From positions 57,722,001 to 57,786,000 of the forward strand of contig OZ231126.1 in the NCBI GenBank assembly GCA_965153355.1: a stretch of 64,000 nt of DNA, read 5' to 3'. Position numbers and translations under genes: made by a program. Below the pieces are notes generated by a model. That model ran no database searches. It was not told the DNA's origin and saw only the letters and a program-made list of their open reading frames with translations. This document shows, piece after piece, positions 1-64,000 of this stretch (position 1 is its first letter; every line of letters begins with the position of its first letter). Source of the DNA: Flaccisagitta enflata (lineage: Eukaryota; Chaetognatha; Sagittoidea; Aphragmophora).

Positions 1-28137
<28,137 letters not shown>

Positions 28138-28271
28138 CTGTTCAGAGATCGGCTTGGGGACTCCCCAATGGAGAGTCGAGCGTGTTGGGGGAGGAGGAGG
28201 AGGAAATGGGAAGAAGGAAGAAGAACTAGACAAAATTCAGTCATTGTATAATCATCCAAGGTCATAATGAT
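28138..28271 (+). other. 3' untranslated region start of the E2Q-like gene
   Basis: 134 bp between the stop codon and a hAT-like insertion. No AATAAA is seen here; the first AATAAA (28695-28700) is inside the transposon, so the transcript may end within it. Confidence 0.5.
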
Positions 28272-28694
28272 TAGGACCGGCAGTAGTTAACTTTAACTAG
28301 TTAGTTAACCAGTTAATTTTCTGAAAATGGTAGTAGTTAACTAGACCAAATTAACTAGTTAAAATAGTTAAAACAGTAAAAGTGAGTGTTGAATTGTAAA
28401 GTCCTTTAAAACACTCCAAGCTTTTTTTAAAAATTTTGTAAGCCTGCTTTTTTGTTCAAAATAGTGTCTGCAATTACATTTGTGCGTTTGTACAGTAGAT
28501 GTCGTCTATACTTGGAAATATGTGGGCCCTCCTATCCTAGCTACTATTTATGCCATTGAAATGAAACTATAGGTGTAAAATGCTAATGCTCTTTCAATTA
28601 GGTCATTAGACCCAAGTCAACCATTGTGTTCTATTCTGCCTCTTTGGTAATTCCAATTATCCTTCTCAGTCCATATCGTCTTTTTGGTCCTTTT

Positions 28695-28700
28695 AATAAA
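28695..28700 (+). promoter_or_regulatory. Candidate poly(A) signal AATAAA
   Basis: First AATAAA after the E2Q-like stop codon, 560 bp downstream and inside the hAT-like element 28272-29815. Positional inference only. Confidence 0.25.
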
Positions 28701-28750
28701 ACCCATTTCTTCTTCAGACTATCAATGCTCAAGTAAATGTTTTTAATTTT

Positions 28751-28936
28751 TTAGTCGCGTGCACGCGACTCTACAACCCGCTTTGTCCGTCGGTCGGTCG
28801 GTTGGTCGGTCGGTTGGTCGGTCGGTTGGTCACACTTTACTTTTTTTTATGATTTTATTTCTTTGACCTCACTGCTCCTGCCAACATGGTCTGGTGACCT
28901 CAAATATGGCCCCGGTAGCCGTGTATCCAGCCTTGT
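28751..28936 (-). repeat. Hairpin-ended GGAC-core repeat inside the hAT-like element
   Basis: AGTCGCGTGCACGCGACTCT perfect hairpin, CCGCTTTGTCC, (GGTC)n, CACTTTACTTTTTTTTATG, CGTGTATCCAGCCTTGT. Confidence 0.8.
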
Positions 28937-29157
28937 TTCAATCTTATGTGATATTCTACCTTATCAAATGAACTAAATCGAATGTTCATCTGTCAGTCTG
29001 TCAGCCTGTCAGCCTGTCTGCCAGTCTAATTTTAGGTCTTGAGTTTTCTGTGAGTTATTGAAGCAAAGGACATCAGATATGGAATCATCTACAAGCCAGT
29101 ACTCATGATTTTTGAACAATTTGGCTTGTTCATTGATCAATTACCCTGTCAATATAA

Positions 29158-29369
29158 ACAAGGCCAACACCTATAAGTCGCGTGCGAGACTTACAGAATG
29201 ACATAGCATGATTTAGAATGACTTGGTATGCTCTAAAATGACTTAAAATAACTTGAGGGAATAAAATTGAAAAAAAAAAGTAAAAGTGTGACGGGCTGAC
29301 AGACATACCGACCAACCAACGGATGGACGGACAAAGCAGGGTGTTGAGTCGCGTGCACGCGACTAAAAA
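29158..29369 (+). repeat. Hairpin-ended repeat, ACAAGGCCAACACC subtype
   Basis: ACAAGGCCAACACCTATAAG start, GACTT-unit tandem stretch, AAAGTGTGACGGGCTGACAG, GCAGGGTGTTGAGTCGCG, hairpin, TAAAAA. Confidence 0.75.
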
Positions 29370-29931
29370 TGAATTGGTTGCTCAACAACCTCTGTGTCTG
29401 TTGTTGGGGCTGAAAAGTCTTTTATGCAGCAGGACTGTGTTTCTAAAAAGAGTGTTGATAGTATTTGCTTTCTATGAAACTACTTGTCTTGGGAAATCTA
29501 TTCTGTTGCTTCTCATTTAGTGATAATGGCCTTGATGTTTGACCTGTTTTGATTTAGGGTTGATACAATCTTGAAACAATCATTATTTGTCATTTGAACT
29601 GATTCTATGATCATTATTCCATCATGATAGATTTCAAAAACATTGTAAGATGGAAAAAACTGACTTGATAACTGAGGGATATATGGCTTACCAAAGATTT
29701 TACGCTTGATAACAATGGAAGCTGATTTTAACTACTTTAATAGTTAACTGGGTAAAAAAGTAGTTAGTTAACTATTAACTAGTTAATTTGAAATCCTTAA
29801 CTACTGCCGGCCCTAATAATGATGCGCTTCAAACGATCTCAAATGCTATTAAAAGGCTCGCTACAATTTCGCTCTTGTGTTTTGCCGATGCGTTCCTATT
29901 GATCTCAAGTTCTCAATATTACAGGGTTAGC

Positions 29932-30556
29932 TACAGTACCTTCCGAGCAAACCCGGCTAAAACTGGAGGATTAATTTTTGTTACTTTAATTTCATTTTCC
30001 AAACTTCATTTTTTGTATCTAACTTGATTAAAAGATTCTTAATTCGTTGAACATATTTGGCTGTAAAAAAAAAAAAATAATTTGTGAAATCAAAGTGCAT
30101 GAAGACATCAATATGCAGTGTTCTAACCCAGACCATTGGATTCAGCAGAAAATTTACCTATCCTTGACTACAAGAACAGCTCAATCAAACAATCATTTCA
30201 GGTTTTATGGCGCTTTTAAGTTTTTAAAAACAATTGTCCTAAACTATTTTGAGACAATCGTCCTTAAAAACTTAAAATAGCTGTAAAACCTGAAATAATT
30301 GTCTGATTGAGCTGTTTTTGTAGTCTAGGACAGGTGAAATTTTCTGCCGAATCCAATGGTCTGGGTTAGAACACTCCATATTGATGTCTTCATGCACTTT
30401 GATTTCACAAGTTATTTTTGTTGAAAGCCAAATATGTTCAAGGAATCAAGTGTCTTTTAATTAAGTTAGATACAAAAAATGAAGTTTGGGAAATGAATTT
30501 AAAGAAACAAAAATTAATCCTCCAGTCTTAGCCGGGTTTGCTTGGAAGGTACTGTA
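29932..30556. mobile_element. 625-bp near-perfect palindrome (fold-back MITE)
   Basis: Arms of about 300 bp from TACAGTACCTTCCGAGCAAA inward to a centre near 30243 (ctaaactattttgagacaat), right arm ending GGAAGGTACTGTA. TA at both edges. No coding content. Confidence 0.88.
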
Positions 30557-32097
30557 CAAATGTGCTCTTTATGCTTTAGATTACGGTTGACAATTAGTTG
30601 CAACACAGCTTTAAAAGATGAAACGAATTATTGAAGGGAAGCAATTTAGATGGTAATTCTCGTATGTATCTTATTTTGATAAAGATAAGAGTAGAAATGC
30701 TCATTCATGTGACAGCGTGTTATCCAGCTAAGAAGAAGGAGAAGTTCGGAGTGTCAGGCGTTCCAACATCGCTCTCGGTGACGTCTCAAGGTTTCTTTCA
30801 CGTTCATCAGTAATGAATTAAGACATTTTCTTGGCGATTTCACTTCTTGTACAGCATTGAGAGAGGCAATGATTGTTTACCCCCTTTCCCCACCTCATCG
30901 ATTCCCCATTCAAACATTCACTCCCTTTTCTTTTTCCCAACCTAGAATCTGAGGTTCTTCGTGCCCCCCCCCCCTTTAATTCCATTATACTTCCCTTCTC
31001 CCCCTCCCCCTACCCCTCTTATCTCCTCCTAGCCTGCTCGCCTCATAATCCTATTCATGGTTTTCGTTTGGAATGCACATGCTTCTTCTAGTCAATGAGC
31101 ACGTTTTGGTGGTCAAGTCTTTGTTTATTTTCTAACAGTCATTATACATTTTTTTACCATTTATCATTTGATAGGCGAACAAACGTTGTAAACCGAGCAC
31201 GTTGGTATTTCGATGTCATTTTCCGCTTTCGATATTGTCGTCTTTCCTTCCTCTCTCGCTCTCTTTTTTCTCTTTCTTGATTTTAATTCACGAAAGTCAA
31301 TCATTTCTTTTAGCGTATTTAAATTATTCTCACTCTCATAAATGAGTCATGATTCCGTTTCTATCACCTCCCTTGCCTTTCTTCACGACGTCCTGTTTCA
31401 TTGCTTCCAGGTGTGTTTAAGAATATAACTGATTTGAATTCGTAACAATTTTACAAACACATATTCCAATTGCGTTACAATAACGGATAATTAATAGCGA
31501 TTCTGAAAAAAAAAATTTAAGTAATGTACATTGAAGGAAATCGAACTGCACGTTCAGTGTTAAATGAGACAGTGACGTGTATTTATTTTTTACTCCTCGA
31601 AAGGAAAACACTATGGTGCAAATTCAATTTGATATCATTATCGATTCATATCGTTTAAGCCTATTATCATTATCAAATTCGTAAAAGAAAATACCTGGAT
31701 TGAATAAAACTTTAAAAGAATGTATTTGTTCTTTTTTGGTCGAGGCTCCGAAGGAACATGAATTCTAGGGCTAGGGACTTAGAGTTTAATAAGAATACAA
31801 AAGGATATTCGCGCTAAATCTTCGTATCACTAGGTTCGTAAGGAAATGAAAAAAAAATTGATGTACATTGTATTGCTTTAAAGAAGGTTTACTGCAATGA
31901 TGATATGGAAAGGGACACCATGTACATTAATGACAATATTGTGACGATTACAGAATCGTATGGGCACTGGGCGGTGGGGACGAGACAGTCTTATCATTTT
32001 TTGTTGGAGTTTAGTCGGGGCATTTTAAAGCCGGAACGTGTAAAGCCGGGGAGCATAGAGAGACCTATCACCACGTAATCTGAGGTGAGATTAAAAC

Positions 32098-32190
32098 CCG
32101 GGGTATACTCGGGTATTTGGGTATGCTCGGGTATTGCTTGGGTATTGCTAGGGTATTTCTTGGGTATGGTCGGGTATTGCTCGGGTATTA
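32098..32190. repeat. GGGTAT(T)GCTC minisatellite
   Basis: About nine units of CGGGTATTGCT / TGGGTATG. Telomere-like only superficially: units are 9-11 bp and interrupted. Confidence 0.8.
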
Positions 32191-32513
32191 ATCTCACATT
32201 TTTCTATTTGAGATTACCAGGTGCCTATGGGCTATGACGCATATTTCTTTAGTCTACACGATCTCCGGACTGAAAATTGCAGCTAAGTGATGAATACGCG
32301 ACCTTGGCAACATGAACATGTTCCGATCTAGGAGCAAAACCAAAGCTTGTAGTAGAACGCAGTTAGTTTACGAGGCAACAAATTATGTTATAGGCGAAGA
32401 GGTGCGAAAAAGGTTGATCAGTGAGTGATTGGTGGTACTGGAGGCGAAACGCATCGCCGCGTTTTCGCCCTCACAAAAAAAAAACAAAAAAGATGATAAA
32501 AAAGAAAGAAATA

Positions 32514-32664
32514 ACAAGGCCGGATACACGGCCATACCAGTTGCGGACGGGTGGGGGGGCGGAAATGCGCGGTTTTACACTTTCCAACTCGTGCACACCG
32601 ACGGACGGACGGACGGACGGACGGACAAAGGCTCTTATAGAGTTGCGTGTCCGCAACTAAAAAG
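32514..32664 (+). repeat. Hairpin-ended GGAC-core repeat
   Basis: ACAAGGCCGGATACACGGCC start, (ACGG)n, CTCTTATAGAGTTGCG, hairpin AGTTGCGTGTCCGCAACT, AAAAA. Confidence 0.8.
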
Positions 32665-33136
32665 AGAAAGACGGGCAACAGAAATGCCACTCTGCGCCAC
32701 TTTTATGTACGTTCTCCCATCTCTACATAGGAGAGACTATGTGCAGAGTCAGTACTGCAGACCCAAACATCTGTTTTTATACGCAAAGCAAAATTCCCCA
32801 TATTTCATATAAATAAGATATATATACAAGTATGATAACAATCCAACTCCACAAATGGCGATGAAGTTAAAAACCATTAATGGTATTCTACGATCAATGT
32901 TATTGTTAATTTCATAGTAGACTAGTCTTTAAAGATGCAAGATTTTAAAGAATTTTTTTAGAAAAATTACGAGAAGCAGGGGGCGATTATTATATACACT
33001 TTTTACTCATTTGCGTACACATTTACAGGGCATAAATTTCAATTTACGTCTCATTTCAACTTCAAAAGCGTTTATTACAAGAAACGGTGTTTAATCTAGG
33101 ACGCATCTGTTTCAGACTGTTTGTGTCAATGGTCTT

Positions 33137-33382
33137 TGGGGACGTTTCTAGTCAAAGACCATCGCGTTTTGAAAGGGCCACTCGGTCGCTCGCTACGTTC
33201 ATTCACTACCACCGCTCACTCCGATCATTCACTTCACAGGGCTCCGCTTCGCTACGCTCCGTTCACGAGTTCGCTCACTCCCTTGTAAGACAATTGAAAT
33301 TCTTGAATATGTGTTCACACTGTTATCGCGTTTCACGGGATCAAACGCGTTTTTCATCTTCACTAGAAACACGCCCTTTGTA
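33137..33382. repeat. GTTTCTAGT repeat family, copy 2
   Basis: Same elements in reverse order: GGGACGTTTCTAGTCAAAGA to TCTTCACTAGAAACACGCCC, with TTGAAATTCTTGAATATGTG and GCTCACTC-rich core. The ends form imperfect inverted repeats. Confidence 0.75.
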
Positions 33383-33550
33383 CAAAATGGCAAGGAAGAC
33401 AGAATAGTTAAATTGTCTGTGAGTTGGCCATTGTCGTGTTCACATCAGATATAAAGTATCATTTAAGTCATTCACATCACGAAACTAAACAGAAAGCACG
33501 CAAATGTCCAGCGAGCTCAGCTCTGTCATGGTTCGTCGCGTGACAGATGA

Positions 33551-33552
33551 AT

Positions 33553-33612
<60 letters not shown>

Positions 33613-33850
33613 AAGAAGGAAAAAGAAGAAAAAGAAAAGAAAGAAAGAAGAAGCAAACAGCAAAAGCAAGCAAGCAAGCGAGCGAAGGCAGCGAAGGCAA
33701 GCAGAAAGAAGAAGAAGAAGAGAAAAGAAAAAGGAAAGGAGAGAAGAGGAAAAGAAGAAAGAAGAAGGAAGAAGGAAGAAGAAGAAGAAGAAGAAAGAAG
33801 AAGAAGAAGAAGAAGAAGAAGAAGAAGAAAAAGGAAAGAAAGAAAGAGAG
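33551..33850. repeat. (GA)n and (GAA)n purine tract
   Basis: (GA) 33555-33608; GAA/GAAG to 33845, with a short AAGCAAGCGAGCG block. Confidence 0.95.
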
Positions 33851-34149
33851 GACGAACGTCACTCTCCATCAAATTCAAATCAAATCATGCAAATTGCATC
33901 TGAGCTCACCGGGCGCGTCGAGCAACGGCATGAAATTACATCAAGGCAGGTGTGGATGGAAAGAAAGAGTTCTTTAAATTTCGAATATATTTGAAAGTCT
34001 GAAAACTATATTGTATGACAACGCAACAAATTAAAGATAGAGAGTTCGTTTTTGGACTTCTCGCTGATGCCATGGCTTCAATCTGAAAGGAACGAAACGG
34101 AGAAAGATCGTACAATGGGGTTCGTGAATAAAAACAGAAAAAACAAAAC

Positions 34150-34257
34150 CAAACCAAACCAAACCAAACAAACAAACAAACAAACAAACAAACAAACAAA
34201 CAAACAAACAAACAAACAAACAAACAAACAAACAAACAAACAAACAAACAAACAAAC

Positions 34258-34288
<31 letters not shown>

Positions 34289-34331
34289 CAAAACAAAACA
34301 AAACAAAACAAAACAAAACAAAACAAAACAG
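34150..34331. repeat. (CAAA)n then (CAAAA)n microsatellite
   Basis: (CAAA) 34167-34259 and (AAAAC) 34260-34330, just beyond the EF-hand 5 exon on the calpain strand. Confidence 0.95.
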
Positions 34332-34424
34332 CCAAAACTAGAGTTAATCAAAGTTAGTTCCACAGAGGAACTTGAGAGGGGAAAAGGGCTCAGTAAACGT
34401 GACAAATGACAAATTGATGGTGAC

Positions 34425-64000
<29,576 letters not shown>

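Larger units (their letters stand above)
28272..29815. mobile_element. Non-autonomous hAT-like element, TAGGRCCGGC family
   Basis: Ends TAGGACCGGCAGTAGTTAA and inverse TTAACTACTGCCGGCCCTA; perfect 8-bp duplication ATAATGAT (28264-28271 and 29816-29823). Both sub-ends are rich in TTAACTAGTTAA motifs. It contains two hairpin-ended repeats (28751-28936, 29158-29368). No transposase frame. Confidence 0.9.
30557..34424. other. Convergent intergenic region, remaining sequence
   Basis: Between the E2Q-like 3' end and the calpain last recognised exon. 30557-32090, 32215-32510, 32665-33136 and 33383-33550 show no gene. The calpain terminal exon and both poly(A) sites should lie in 28138-34424 but were not pinned down. 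Confidence 0.4.

Noticed and set aside
32098-32190. Interstitial telomere
   Set aside because: GGGTATTGCT-type units are 9-11 bp and degenerate, not TTAGGG or another known telomere motif.

Overview
This window is animal nuclear DNA from an intron-rich, microsatellite-saturated genome. The phylum cannot be fixed from the sequence. Evidence for an animal: three recognisable metazoan gene families (a UBE2Q-like ubiquitin-conjugating enzyme, a classical-architecture calpain with C2-like and penta-EF-hand parts, and an XK-related membrane protein), GT-AG introns with consistent phases, and many short DNA transposons. One repeat class (hairpin-ended, with a GGAC/ACGG tetranucleotide core) resembles Helentron-associated elements described from molluscs and other invertebrates, but that is only a hint.

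Layout. Positions 1-28137 (+ strand) hold a UBE2QL1-like gene. Its first visible exon (1-3142) is open at the left edge and encodes over 1000 residues of highly charged, low-complexity sequence. Five further exons (8084-8167, 20695-20876, 22241-22318, 26342-26478, 27894-28137) carry a short linker and then the catalytic UBC fold with the active cysteine. All six exons join in one frame (1288 residues plus stop). A convergent intergenic gap of about 6 kb (28138-34424) is filled by transposons. From 34425 to the right edge (- strand) lies a calpain gene, with fourteen exons assembled here by splice sites and phase: end of the protease core, C2-like domain, then the penta-EF-hand domain. The exon with the catalytic Cys lies beyond 64000. 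In the protease core the expected His of the GHAY motif appears to be replaced by Phe, so this may be a pseudoprotease. Inside a 16-kb calpain intron, on the opposite strand, sits an intronless XK-related gene (48453-50882) with an Asn/Asp-repeat N terminus and a poly-Gln C terminus. The poly-Gln comes from a duplicated fragment of its own 5' end read in another frame.

The rest is repeats. At least seven non-autonomous hAT-like elements show perfect 8-bp target duplications (8426-9057, 17069-18650, 28272-29815, 35751-37036, 43939-44250, 59607-60297, 63020-63642). One of them abuts a calpain splice donor and the duplicated target preserves the GT. There are also fold-back or palindromic elements (16604-18922, 29932-30556, 52643-54583), several TA-flanked MITE families, a hairpin-ended family with about two dozen copies, minisatellites, and very long (CT)n, (GT)n, (GTT)n, (CAA)n, (CATA)n and (CTTT)n arrays, some of which serve directly as polypyrimidine tracts. 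No tRNA, rRNA or CRISPR was seen. Exon calls were made by eye from translation and splice consensus; no alignment program was run.
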